NCBI RefSeq assembly: GCF_036227265.1
Contig: NZ_CP109446.1
Coordinates: forward strand, 6,341,001 to 6,405,000
DNA: 64,000 nt
Direction of reading: 5' to 3'
Origin: Streptomyces sp. NBC_01476
GTDB lineage: Bacteria > Actinomycetota > Actinomycetes > Streptomycetales > Streptomycetaceae
The translations under genes and the position numbers were made by a program. This document shows positions 7,989 through 16,025 of this stretch, one piece after another; position 1 is the first letter of the stretch; every line of letters begins with the position of its first letter. A model generated the notes under the pieces. That model was not told the DNA's origin. It saw only the letters and a list, made by a program, of their open reading frames with translations, and made no database searches.

Positions 7989-8678
7989 ATGGCGGAACGG
8001 AGCCGTTCGGCGGCCGCGGTGTGGTCCGACCCGGATTTCGCCGGGGCGTGGCTGGCCGCCGATCCGCGCGGGGAGCACGATCTGCTGGCGCTGCCGCGGC
8101 TGATCGCGGCGCGGGTGGTGGCCGAGGAGACGCCCGAGCCCCGGCTGATCGTCGATGTGGCCGGTGGCGGCGGCGCCTTCCTTTCGGTGCTGCTTGAGGC
8201 GTTTCCCGGTGCCCGGGGCGTCTGGCTGGACGCGTCGCCGACCATGCTGGAGCGGGCCAGGTCCGAACTGGCCCGGTTCGGTGACCGGGTGGAGTTCCGT
8301 CCCGGTGACATGACCGAACTGCGGGCGGCGGGTGTGCCCGGGGACGCCGATCTGATCGCCAGTTCGCGGGCCAGCCACCATCTGGACCGCGCCGAACTGC
8401 ACGGTTTCTACCAGGAGGCGGCCGGGCTGCTGGCCGGCGGCGGGTGGCTGGTCAACCTCGATCACATCGCCCCCGAGGAGGTCTGGAACCGGCGTTTCCG
8501 CTCGGCCCGCAAGAAGTTCACCCCGCCCCGCCCGGCGGGCACCCACCACCACGACCGGCCGCTGCCCGGCATCGAGGACCACCTCGACGGCTACCGGGCG
8601 GCGGGGATCACCGAGGTGGACATCGCCTGGAAGGCGTTCTACACCTGCCTGTTCATGGGTCGCGCGGCACCGCGCTGA
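7989..8678 (+). CDS. Class I SAM-dependent methyltransferase
   Basis: A 229-aa cytosolic enzyme. The Rossmann SAM-binding core is visible: motif I VDVAGGGGAFLSVLLE near residue 55, an acidic motif II (WLDAS) near 80, and a motif IV region (DLIASSRASHHLD) near 120. The C-terminal half carries an HHHDRP segment and probably binds the substrate. It follows bicupin 2 in the same direction and is likely in its operon. It could methylate a hydroxylated product of the oxygenase, or act as a demethylase in reverse with a carrier; neither is shown by the sequence. GAGGAG lies rather far upstream of the ATG. Confidence 0.8.
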   Translation: MAERSRSAAAVWSDPDFAGAWLAADPRGEHDLLALPRLIAARVVAEETPEPRLIVDVAGGGGAFLSVLLEAFPGARGVWLDASPTMLERARSELARFGDRVEFRPGDMTELRAAGVPGDADLIASSRASHHLDRAELHGFYQEAAGLLAGGGWLVNLDHIAPEEVWNRRFRSARKKFTPPRPAGTHHHDRPLPGIEDHLDGYRAAGITEVDIAWKAFYTCLFMGRAAPR

Positions 8679-8729
8679 GCACAGCGGCGAGCAGCCGGAG
8701 CACCGAACCGGGCACCGCACCGCACCACC

Positions 8730-8745
8730 TCCGCCCCTGGGCGGA
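8730..8745. terminator. Small hairpin between convergent genes
   Basis: TCCGCCC-CT-GGGCGGA, a perfect 7-bp stem, lies between the ends of the methyltransferase (+) and the GntR gene (-). There is no T-run, as is common for actinomycete terminators. Confidence 0.35.
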
Positions 8746-8772
8746 CCGGCCCGCACCGGCCCGCCGCGGCCG

Positions 8773-9564
8773 TCAGCTCTTCGCCGCCGCCACCTTGCGC
8801 GGCGCCTTGCGCTTCGGCTCGTCCAGGCACAGCCGGGCCGCGGTACGGCTCAGGTGCTCGCGCATGATCCGCTCGCCGGCCGCGGTGTCGCGCTGCTGGA
8901 TCGCCGTGATCAGTTCCCGGTGCTCCTCCACGCCGCGCCGCCCCATCTCCGGCGCGGTCTTCTGCGCGGTCGCCAGCGACATCAGCAGCGGGCCGTGGAA
9001 GGTGTGGATCAGCATCTCGAAGGCGGTGTTGTGGGTGCTGGCCGCCAGCCGGGTGTGGAACTCCGCGGAGAGCGCGACGTCGTACGTCCCGCTGTTCAGG
9101 CCCTCTTCCTGCCGGTCGCAGATGGCCAGCAGCGCCTCGATGTCCTCGTCGTCGGCGTTGGCGCACAGGTGCGGGATGATGCCGACCTCCAGCACCAGGC
9201 GGACCTCGGTGACATCGGCGGCGGTGACCGACGACAAGGTGAGCAGGTCGGTGATGCTCGCGCCGACCCGGTCGCTGGTCGGCTGGGTGACGAAGGCGCC
9301 GCCGTGCGCGCCCACCCGGATCTCCACCAGGCCGCTGGCCTCCAGCACCCGCAGCGCCTCGCGCACGGTCACCCGGCTCACGCCGAACCGCTCGCACATC
9401 TCGCGTTCGGGCGGCAGGCGGTCGCCCGGGGTCAACTTGCCCTCGTGGATCAGGGACCGCACCTGGTCGACGATGAGTGCGGAGATCCGGCGGTCGGTGA
9501 CGGGGCTGAGCAGCCCGCCCGACTTGCCGTCCACCGGCTTGCTTTCCGGGCGGCGAGGGGCCAT
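8773..9564 (-). CDS. GntR-family regulator, FadR subfamily (FCD domain)
   Basis: A 263-aa transcription factor. Residues 27-95 are a winged helix with the GntR signature (PGDRLPPEREMCERFGVSRVTVREAL). About 105-245 is an all-helical FCD effector domain, with the usual acidic/histidine metal-site positions (for example EVRLVLE, EFH, EEHRELI). FCD regulators usually bind carboxylic acids and release DNA on binding. It is divergent from the MDR dehydrogenase gene across 80 bp holding a TGGT-N3-ACCA-like site, and related sites lie before each transcription unit of the 15-kb locus. I infer it is the local repressor and that its ligand is the pathway substrate or an early product. Confidence 0.93.
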   Translation of the reverse strand: MAPRRPESKPVDGKSGGLLSPVTDRRISALIVDQVRSLIHEGKLTPGDRLPPEREMCERFGVSRVTVREALRVLEASGLVEIRVGAHGGAFVTQPTSDRVGASITDLLTLSSVTAADVTEVRLVLEVGIIPHLCANADDEDIEALLAICDRQEEGLNSGTYDVALSAEFHTRLAASTHNTAFEMLIHTFHGPLLMSLATAQKTAPEMGRRGVEEHRELITAIQQRDTAAGERIMREHLSRTAARLCLDEPKRKAPRKVAAAKS

Positions 9565-9584
9565 GAAGGTTCCTTCCGTAGACG

Positions 9585-9620
9585 TTGACGGTCCTATTCT
9601 ACCGGCTTACGGTATGACCA
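9585..9620 (+). promoter_or_regulatory. MDR dehydrogenase promoter with operator 5 (CGGTATGACCA)
   Basis: TTGACG (9585-9590), a 17-bp spacer and TACGGT (9608-9613) precede the GTG at 9645 by a short leader. The operator at 9610-9620 matches TGGT-N3-ACCA with one change and overlaps the -10 exactly as at 1997-2007; both are followed by AATAG. The divergent GntR gene begins 21 bp away on the other side, so autoregulation is likely. Confidence 0.55.
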
Positions 9621-9644
9621 ATAGGCCCTGGGGGCGAGACGAGC

Positions 9645-10763
9645 GTGAACGGTGCACTGTCCCGGCCGTGGCCGGCCGGAGTGTCGCGCGCGGCCGTCAC
9701 CGGCGGGGCCGGCACCACGCGCCTGTACGAACTGCCGCTGCCCCGGCTGGGACCCGACGACGGCCTGCTCAGGGTAGAGGCAACCGGCGTGCGCGGCGCC
9801 GACTGGCGCCGCTACACCTCAGGACCGGGCGGTGTCATCCTCGGCCGCGAGATCATCGGCCGGGTGACCGCCGTCGGCCCGGCCGCCGCCGAACGCTGGG
9901 GAGTCGGACCCGGCGACCGTATCGCGGTGGAGGAGTTCTTGTCCTGCGGTGCGTGCGGCCCCTGCCGGCGCGGCGAGCACCGCGGCTGCCGGATCGCCCG
10001 CACCCCGGGCGCCGACCGGCCACCGGGCTACGGCCGTACGCCCGTTGCCCTGGCGCCCGGCCTGTACGGCGGGCTGAGCGAGTACCTGTATCTGCACCCG
10101 CGGGCGGTGGTCCACCGGGTCGGCGAGGGCGTCGACCCGCGGGTCGCCACGCTCTTCGCACCGCTCGCCAACGGCATCCGCTGGATCGCCCGCCAGGCCC
10201 GTACCCGCCCCGGCGACACCGTGGTCATCCACGGGCCGTCCCGGCAGGGGCTGGCCTGCGTACCGGCCGCCCGGCACGCCGGGGCGGGCGCCGTGGTGGT
10301 CGTCGGCGGCACCGCGCAGCTGCGCCGCCTCGACCTGGCCAAGCACCTGGGCGCCGACCATGTGGTCTTCGCCGACGAGGAGGACGCGGTCGCCGAGGTG
10401 CGGGCGCTGACCGGCGGCCGGGGCGCCGACACCGTCGTGCACCTGTCGCCGCAGCCCGGCACGCTCGCCGAGGCGGTCCGCATGGCGGCCCCGCGGGCCG
10501 CGGTCCTGCTCGCCGCCCCGGGATCCGCCGGTAACGCCGCCCTGCCGTATACGGCCGTGGCCCGCGGTGAACTGCGGCTGGCCGGAGCGCGCGGGCACGA
10601 CCACCGGTCGGTGGAGGCGGCGCTGGACGTCATCCGCTCCGGCCGGCACCGGCTCGACCTCCTGACCACCCATCATTTCGCCCTGGCGGAGGCCGACACG
10701 GCGCTGCGCACGGCGGCCGGCCGGACCGGCGAACACGCCCTCCATGTGACCGCCGGAGCCTGA
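9645..10763 (+). CDS. Zinc-type MDR dehydrogenase lacking catalytic-zinc ligands
   Basis: A 372-aa medium-chain dehydrogenase/reductase. The structural zinc lobe is intact (C101, C104, C107, C115). The catalytic-zinc positions are not: where alcohol dehydrogenases have Cys in GVCGSD and His in GHE, this protein has R50 (GVRGAD) and R68 (GRE). The nucleotide-binding turn is also unusual (HGPSRQG). It may therefore be a zinc-independent reductase or have an altered reaction rather than being a normal alcohol dehydrogenase. GTG start with only a weak ribosome site. It has its own operator-bearing promoter, divergent from the regulator, and is placed just before the ABC importer. Confidence 0.82.
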   Translation: MNGALSRPWPAGVSRAAVTGGAGTTRLYELPLPRLGPDDGLLRVEATGVRGADWRRYTSGPGGVILGREIIGRVTAVGPAAAERWGVGPGDRIAVEEFLSCGACGPCRRGEHRGCRIARTPGADRPPGYGRTPVALAPGLYGGLSEYLYLHPRAVVHRVGEGVDPRVATLFAPLANGIRWIARQARTRPGDTVVIHGPSRQGLACVPAARHAGAGAVVVVGGTAQLRRLDLAKHLGADHVVFADEEDAVAEVRALTGGRGADTVVHLSPQPGTLAEAVRMAAPRAAVLLAAPGSAGNAALPYTAVARGELRLAGARGHDHRSVEAALDVIRSGRHRLDLLTTHHFALAEADTALRTAAGRTGEHALHVTAGA

Positions 10764-10819
10764 CGGGCGCCGCCGCCGGCGCACTCTCCGTTCATCCAAT
10801 TATGTTCTATCTATTGCAA

Positions 10820-10830
10820 TGGTCATACCG
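10820..10830. promoter_or_regulatory. Candidate GntR operator 6 (TGGTCATACCG)
   Basis: Matches TGGT-N3-ACCA with one change. It lies 96 bp upstream of the ABC binding-protein start in an AT-rich patch (10796-10820), presumably the importer promoter, although I could not fix a -35 box. Confidence 0.5.
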
Positions 10831-10925
10831 ACAGCCCACAATGTCACTGGTTTCGAGGAGGCAACCCCCGCGAAAAGAGGCCACTGGCCAGCTCTTTTCC
10901 GGGCCCCCAAATGGAGGATGACCGT

Positions 10926-12026
10926 ATGCACGAAGTCAGACAACGAAGGGCGGGCAGGATGCGGCGCCGCGCGCCCCTGGCCGCGGGGGCCCTGCTGCTG
11001 GCCGGCATGCTCACCGCCTGCGGGAGCAGTGCCATCGGCGGCAGCAACGACATCCAGCCCGCCCAGCAGCCCGAGCAGCTCCTCCCGCAGGCCAAGCAGG
11101 AAGGCAAGGTCGTCTGGTACACGACCTTCGCCGACTCCGATGTCGACGACATGATCTCCGCCTTCCAGAAGAGCTACCCCGGGGTGAAGGTCGACGCCCT
11201 GCGGCTGAGCGCCGACAAGCTGCCCTCGCGCCTGGTCACCGAGCAGCGCGGCCGCAAGTACAACGCGGATGTCATCTCCGCCGACTGCGAGCCCGTCTAC
11301 CAGCTGATCCAGGCCGGCACCCTGTCTCCGTACGAACCCCCGCAGGTGCCGCCGCTCCCCGCCCAGCTGCAGAATCTGCCCAAGGGCTACGGCAACGCGG
11401 TGTACATCCTCACCAGCGCCATCGCCTACAACCCCAGCGGCGTCAAGGCGCAGCACCTGCAGCCGCCGACCACGATCGAGGACCTCACCGAACCCCAGTG
11501 GAAGGGCCGCTTCTCCATCGACCCGTCGGCCATCAACTGGTATGAAAGCCTCATCACCTCCATGGGGCACGACAAGGCCCTCCAACTGGTCAGGAAACTC
11601 GGCGCCAACTCCCCGCTGCTGGTGGAGAGCCACACCCAGTCCCTGACTCAGGTGCAGTCCGGCGAACCGCTGGCCTCGGTGAACGCGTACGCCTACAAGG
11701 CCGCGTCCCTCGCCAAGAAGACGCCCACCCGGATGGCGTTCAGCAACACCGACCCGCAGCCCGCCGCGGCCGCCCTCGCGGAAGTCGCCCGCGACGCCCC
11801 GCACCCGGCGGCGGCGAAGCTCTTCATGGACTGGCTGATGTCCCCGGAAGGCCAGGCGAACGTGGTCAGCATCACCAACCACACCTCGCTCGACACCGCC
11901 GCGAAGAACGACACCAGCGTGTGGAACCCGGCGAAGTGGAAGCCCGCGTGGTCCCTGCCGGTCATCACCGCGGACACGTACGACCGGTACCTGCAGGAGT
12001 ACCAGAAGGCCCTGCACGCCATCTGA
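10926..12026 (+). CDS. ABC importer substrate-binding lipoprotein
   Basis: A 366-aa periplasmic-type binding protein. It has a lipoprotein signal (basic start, hydrophobic run LAAGALLLAGMLTAC, lipobox cysteine) and then a family-1/FbpA-like mature domain starting EGKVVWYTTFADSDV. Relatives capture ferric ion, thiamine, polyamines, 2-aminoethylphosphonate or small organic acids; the ligand is not predictable here. The ATG at 10926 is preferred to one 15 bases earlier because GGAGG is correctly spaced before it. First gene of the importer operon with permease and ATPase, preceded by a candidate GntR operator, which ties uptake to the catabolic genes. Confidence 0.88.
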   Translation: MHEVRQRRAGRMRRRAPLAAGALLLAGMLTACGSSAIGGSNDIQPAQQPEQLLPQAKQEGKVVWYTTFADSDVDDMISAFQKSYPGVKVDALRLSADKLPSRLVTEQRGRKYNADVISADCEPVYQLIQAGTLSPYEPPQVPPLPAQLQNLPKGYGNAVYILTSAIAYNPSGVKAQHLQPPTTIEDLTEPQWKGRFSIDPSAINWYESLITSMGHDKALQLVRKLGANSPLLVESHTQSLTQVQSGEPLASVNAYAYKAASLAKKTPTRMAFSNTDPQPAAAALAEVARDAPHPAAAKLFMDWLMSPEGQANVVSITNHTSLDTAAKNDTSVWNPAKWKPAWSLPVITADTYDRYLQEYQKALHAI

Positions 12027-12132
12027 GTCTCCGCGGCAGGACCCCTCCCGCCGTCCGCGTCCGTGACCGGACCCGCCACGTCTCCATCCCCCCCGGCACC
12101 CACCCACTCCGAGCCCCGAGGACGGCCATGCC

Positions 12133-13905
12133 ATGAGCTTGCTCAGCCGGTCCCGCCCAGCGCCACTTCCCACCCTCGACACACCGCGCCGCAGCCGCGC
12201 GGGCGGTCTGCTGAACTGGTTCCGCGACCCGCGCAACCTGCTGCTGGCCGTGGTCGCGATCGTCGTCGCCTACCTGGCGATCGTCCCGGCCGGCACCATG
12301 GCGGTGGCAAGCCTCCAGTCGCAGTTCCTCAGCACCGGACCGGTGGACTGGACCTTCCGCCACTACACCGAGACCCTGGGCACCTCGGACTTCTGGACGC
12401 TCGTCGGCAACTCCTTCCTCTACGCCGCCGCCACCGCCCTGATCAGCACCGTCATCGGCTTCGGCCTGGCGTACCTGGTGTCCAGGACCAACACCCCCGC
12501 CAAGTTCTTCGCCCAGGTCGCCGCCCTGGTGCCGCTGATCATCCCCGGCATCCTCAACACCGTCGCCTGGGCGCTGCTCTTCGCCCCGCACACCGGCGCC
12601 CTCAACGTGCTGCTGCGCGACATCCATCTGCCGGCGTTCAACATCTACTCCCTGGCCGGCATGGTCCTCGTGCAGTCCATGCACGTCACCCCGGTCGCGT
12701 TCTTGATGGGCACCGCCGCCTTCACCCAGATGGACTCCTCACTGGAAGAGGCCGCGCTGGCCTCCGGCGCCTCACCCTGGCGGGTGTTCCGCTCCATCAC
12801 CGCCCGGCTGATCCGCCCCGCGGTGCTCTCCGCGGTGCTGCTGATGTTCGTCCAGACCATCTCCACCTTCGAAGTGCCGCAGCTCATCGGCGTCCCCGGC
12901 CACACCTTCGTCTTCGTCAGCAAGATCTACAACGCGCTGCAGGCGTTCCCCACCGACTACGGCACCGTCGGCGTCATCGGCGTCTTCATCCTGGTGGTCG
13001 CCGCCGCCGGACTGTGGATGTCCCGCCGGCTCGGCGGCTCGGGCGCCGGCGCCCAGACCATCACCGGCAAGGGCTTCCGCCCCACCAGCACCGACATCGG
13101 ACGCTGGCGCTGGATGGGCCTTGCCCTGTTCATCCTCTTCTTCATCGTCGCGGTGGCCCTCCCGCTGCTGATGCTCATCTGGTCGTCGCTGCTGCCCGGC
13201 TACGAACCACCGTCCATCTCCGCGCTGCACCACCTCACCTTCTCCAACTACCGGGAGATCTGGCACACCCCGGGCCTGGTCTCCTCGGTACGCAACAGCC
13301 TGATCACCGCACTGCTGGCCGGCGCCATCGTCACCGTGCTCAGCTCCCTGGTCGCCTACATCACCGTCAAGACCAAGGCCCGCGGCCGCGGCCTGCTCGA
13401 CGGCCTGGCCACCATCCCGCTGGCCGTACCCAGCGTCGTCATGGGCGTCGGCATCCTCTACTGGTACCTGACCGCCCCGATCCCGCTCCACCTCTACGGA
13501 ACCCTGACCATCCTGGTCATCGCCTTCGTCACCATCGGCCTGCCCTACGGACTGCGGTACATCGTGCCCGGCATGTCCCAGATCAAGGACGAACTCGAAG
13601 AGGCCGCCGCGGCGAGCGGCGCATCATGGGTGCGCACCTTCTGGCGCATCTACGTCCCCCTGCTCGCCCCCTCCCTCGCCGCCGCCTTCCTCTACACGGT
13701 CATCGTCGCCTTCCGCGAGATCTCGGCGGCGATCTTCCTCTACACCCAGGGCACGCAAGTCGTGTCGGTGACGATCTACCAGCAGTGGTCCAACGGCAGT
13801 TACCCGATCGTGGCCGCCCTCGGTGTGGTCATCGTCGCCTTCCTCGCCGTGATCGTCGCCATCGTCCGCCTCCTCACCAGGAGAACCGGGCTGAACCGCC
13901 AGTGA
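12133..13905 (+). CDS. ABC importer permease, two fused domains
   Basis: A 590-aa integral membrane protein formed by two permease halves of about six spans each. Each half carries its own EAA loop for ATPase docking: EEAALASGAS near residue 200 and EEAAAASGAS near 485. This duplicated FbpB-like arrangement means one polypeptide forms the whole channel. The hydrophobic segments begin at residue 36 after a basic N-terminus. It lies between the binding-protein and ATPase genes and forms one operon with them. GAGGA precedes the ATG. Confidence 0.93.
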   Translation: MSLLSRSRPAPLPTLDTPRRSRAGGLLNWFRDPRNLLLAVVAIVVAYLAIVPAGTMAVASLQSQFLSTGPVDWTFRHYTETLGTSDFWTLVGNSFLYAAATALISTVIGFGLAYLVSRTNTPAKFFAQVAALVPLIIPGILNTVAWALLFAPHTGALNVLLRDIHLPAFNIYSLAGMVLVQSMHVTPVAFLMGTAAFTQMDSSLEEAALASGASPWRVFRSITARLIRPAVLSAVLLMFVQTISTFEVPQLIGVPGHTFVFVSKIYNALQAFPTDYGTVGVIGVFILVVAAAGLWMSRRLGGSGAGAQTITGKGFRPTSTDIGRWRWMGLALFILFFIVAVALPLLMLIWSSLLPGYEPPSISALHHLTFSNYREIWHTPGLVSSVRNSLITALLAGAIVTVLSSLVAYITVKTKARGRGLLDGLATIPLAVPSVVMGVGILYWYLTAPIPLHLYGTLTILVIAFVTIGLPYGLRYIVPGMSQIKDELEEAAAASGASWVRTFWRIYVPLLAPSLAAAFLYTVIVAFREISAAIFLYTQGTQVVSVTIYQQWSNGSYPIVAALGVVIVAFLAVIVAIVRLLTRRTGLNRQ

Positions 13906-13924
13906 GCACTCGAAGGAGAGTCTC

Positions 13925-15064
13925 GTGATCGAGGTACGCGGACTGACCAAGCGCTACCCGGGACGGACCGTGTCGCGCAACGCCGTGGACGGCATCGACC
14001 TGGACATACCCGAAGGGAAACTGGTCACCCTGCTCGGCCCCAGCGGCTGCGGCAAGACCACCACCCTGCGGCTGATCGCCGGCCTGGAGCGCCCCGACGC
14101 CGGCCAGATCCGGATCGGCAACCGGCTGATGTGCGCCCCCGAGGACGGCGTCTACGTCGGCGTCCACCACCGCCCCATCGGCGTCGTCTTCCAGTCCTAC
14201 GCGGTCTGGCCGCACATGACCGCCGTGCAGAACGTCATGTTCCCGCTCCAGTCGGGACAGAAGAAGCTGCCCAAGGCCGCCGCCCGGCGCCGCGCCATGG
14301 AAGCACTCGACATGGTCGGCCTCACCGAATTCGCCGACCGCCCGGCCCCCGCCCTGTCCGGCGGCCAGCAGCAGCGCATCTCACTGGCCCGCGCCCTGAC
14401 CCGCGAACCCGAGGTGCTGCTGCTCGACGAACCGCTCAGCAACCTCGACGCCGGCCTGCGCGACCGGGTCCGCGACGAGATCCGCGCGGTCCAGCAGCGG
14501 CTCGGCATCACCACCGTCTTCGTCACCCACGACCAGGACGAGGCACTGGCCGTGAGTGACGAGGTCATCGTCATGGACCAGGGCCGCATCGTCGAACGCG
14601 GCCACGCCCACGACATCTACCGCCGCCCCCGCGAGGAGTTCACCGCCCGCTTCATGGGCATCTCCAACAGCCTCCCCGGCACCGTGCAGTCCGCCGCCGA
14701 GGACATGGCCGAGATCAGCCTCGCCAACGGCCGGCTGCGCTGTCTGACCACCGGCCGGGCCGACGTCGGCAGCCAGGTCAACGTCTTCATCCGCCCCGAG
14801 AGCCTGGTGCTGTCCCGCAAGGACCCCAGCGGCCGCGGCTGGAAGGGCACCGTCGAGTTCAGCATCTACCACGGTGACTGCTGGGACTACCACGTCCGGG
14901 TCGGCGACACCCTGCTGCGCTCCCGGATGTACCGGGAGAAGGTCGGCCTCAGCCACGGCGACCCGGTCTTCGTCGTCCCCGAGGAGGAGACCGCCATCGC
15001 CATCCCCGTCACGGAAGCGGCGGCGGGCGACGACCTGGCACAGGAGGCGCTCGCCGCCGGGTGA
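13925..15064 (+). CDS. ABC importer ATPase with TOBE domain
   Basis: A 379-aa nucleotide-binding subunit. Walker A (GPSGCGKTT, residue 38 on), Q-loop (VVFQSYAVWPHM), signature (LSGGQQQR), Walker B (VLLLDEPLSNLDA) and switch histidine (VFVTHDQDEA) are all present. The last 130 residues are a TOBE-type regulatory domain, as in FbpC, PotA and MalK-class importers. The GTG start has AAGGAGAG upstream and follows the permease stop by 19 bp. It closes the importer operon; a strong hairpin follows. Confidence 0.95.
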   Translation: MIEVRGLTKRYPGRTVSRNAVDGIDLDIPEGKLVTLLGPSGCGKTTTLRLIAGLERPDAGQIRIGNRLMCAPEDGVYVGVHHRPIGVVFQSYAVWPHMTAVQNVMFPLQSGQKKLPKAAARRRAMEALDMVGLTEFADRPAPALSGGQQQRISLARALTREPEVLLLDEPLSNLDAGLRDRVRDEIRAVQQRLGITTVFVTHDQDEALAVSDEVIVMDQGRIVERGHAHDIYRRPREEFTARFMGISNSLPGTVQSAAEDMAEISLANGRLRCLTTGRADVGSQVNVFIRPESLVLSRKDPSGRGWKGTVEFSIYHGDCWDYHVRVGDTLLRSRMYREKVGLSHGDPVFVVPEEETAIAIPVTEAAAGDDLAQEALAAG

Positions 15065-15087
15065 CGGGCGCACGCCGGAGAAGGTAC

Positions 15088-15137
15088 GGGGTACGGGACC
15101 GCGCGGGCCCAGGCAGCCGCGCACGGTCCCGTACCCC
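15088..15137. terminator. Bidirectional terminator, 13-bp stem
   Basis: GGGGTACGGGACC (15088-15100) pairs perfectly with GGTCCCGTACCCC (15125-15137). It sits between the convergent ABC ATPase and DUF1697 genes and probably serves both. Confidence 0.7.
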
Positions 15138-15143
15138 ACCGGC

Positions 15144-15716
15144 TCACGCCGGCCGTACGTCCTCGCTCATCGCCAGCAGCTTCGTCACCGTGTTCCAGTT
15201 GCGCGCCGACGCGGTCAGCCCCAGCTTGCGGTCGGTGAAGAGCGCCGCCAGCTTCGAGTCCCGCATGCCGTCGGGAAAATGGGCGTAGATCTCCCGCTCC
15301 CCGGCCGCGAACGCGTCCGGCGCGTACGCCGCCGCGTCGATCAGCGCCAGCCGGTCCGCCGGCGCCGGCCCCGACAGGAACACCACCATGAAGCGGGACC
15401 CGTTGACGCCCCCCATCGCGAACGGATTGGCGTCCACCACCCGCCGCAGATCCGCGTGGTCACGCACCAGCACCGCGATCGTCAGCCCCAGCTCGGCGAG
15501 CAGCGCCTCCCGCAGATCCGCCGCCACCCGCAGCGGATCGCGCTGCTCGTGCACGAAGACGGCGTTGCCGCTCTGCAGATGCGTCCGCACCCGCGAACCG
15601 CCGATCTGGGCGACGATCTCCCGCAGCGTCTGCATGGGGACCTTGTTCTTGCCGCCGACGTTGATGCCGCGCAGCAGCGCGGCATAGCTGGTGGTGGTCT
15701 CGGTCACCTTCGCCAC
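15144..15716 (-). CDS. DUF1697 family protein
   Basis: A soluble 190-aa protein with the DUF1697 hallmarks: SYAALLRGINVGGKNKVPM at the start, LQSGNAVF near residue 50, and the C-terminal DSKLAALF...TARNWNTVTKLL-like segment (here ASARNWNTVTKLL). The family is widespread in bacteria and has no established biochemical role. The GTG at 15716 is used because the conserved core begins a few residues later; another GTG at 15707 is equally possible and neither has a clear ribosome site. Upstream of it begins a 31-bp tandem repeat. Confidence 0.85.
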   Translation of the reverse strand: MAKVTETTTSYAALLRGINVGGKNKVPMQTLREIVAQIGGSRVRTHLQSGNAVFVHEQRDPLRVAADLREALLAELGLTIAVLVRDHADLRRVVDANPFAMGGVNGSRFMVVFLSGPAPADRLALIDAAAYAPDAFAAGEREIYAHFPDGMRDSKLAALFTDRKLGLTASARNWNTVTKLLAMSEDVRPA

Positions 15717-16025
15717 GCTACCGGCACCGGCGCTCCGTTCACCGGTGCCGGGCGTACGCGCTGCTCCGTTCACCGGTGCTCCGCGTAGGCGCTGCTCCGT
15801 TCACCGGGGCTCCGCGCACGGGCTGCTCCGTTCACCCATGCCCGGCGTACGAGCCGCTCCGCGCACCCGTGCGTGTGTCCCGGCGTGCCAGGGGCGCCAA
15901 CTCCCCGTCGGCCGGACGCCGGTCATGCTCCGTTGTCCCTCGTTCGCCCGTGTTGTCCCTCGTTCGAAGGACGAGAAAGCCGCTTGAACGGTTCGGCACC
16001 CCTCCGGGTCGTTACCTTCGCGGCC
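15717..16025. other. Intergenic region between DUF1697 and the ATPase gene
   Basis: Half of it is the 31-bp tandem array. The remainder contains CGTTGTCCCTCGTTCG-like elements repeated near 15930-15965 (GTTGTCCCTCGTTC occurs twice). No convincing gene is present. The promoter of the ATPase gene must lie here but I cannot place it. Confidence 0.5.
15733..15887. repeat. Five tandem 31-bp units
   Basis: Units start at 15733, 15764, 15795, 15826 and 15857. The first four begin CTCCGTTCACC and the fifth CTCCGCGCACC, each followed by a diverging GC-rich half. The period is exactly 31 bp with no spacer sequence. The array lies between the DUF1697 start and the ATPase gene and may contain or modulate their promoters. 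Confidence 0.75.

Noticed and set aside
9645..10763. Ordinary zinc alcohol dehydrogenase
   Set aside because: The positions of the catalytic zinc Cys and His are both Arg, so that label would mislead.
15733..15887. 31-bp repeats as a possible CRISPR array
   Set aside because: Units are contiguous with no unique spacers, and no cas genes are near.
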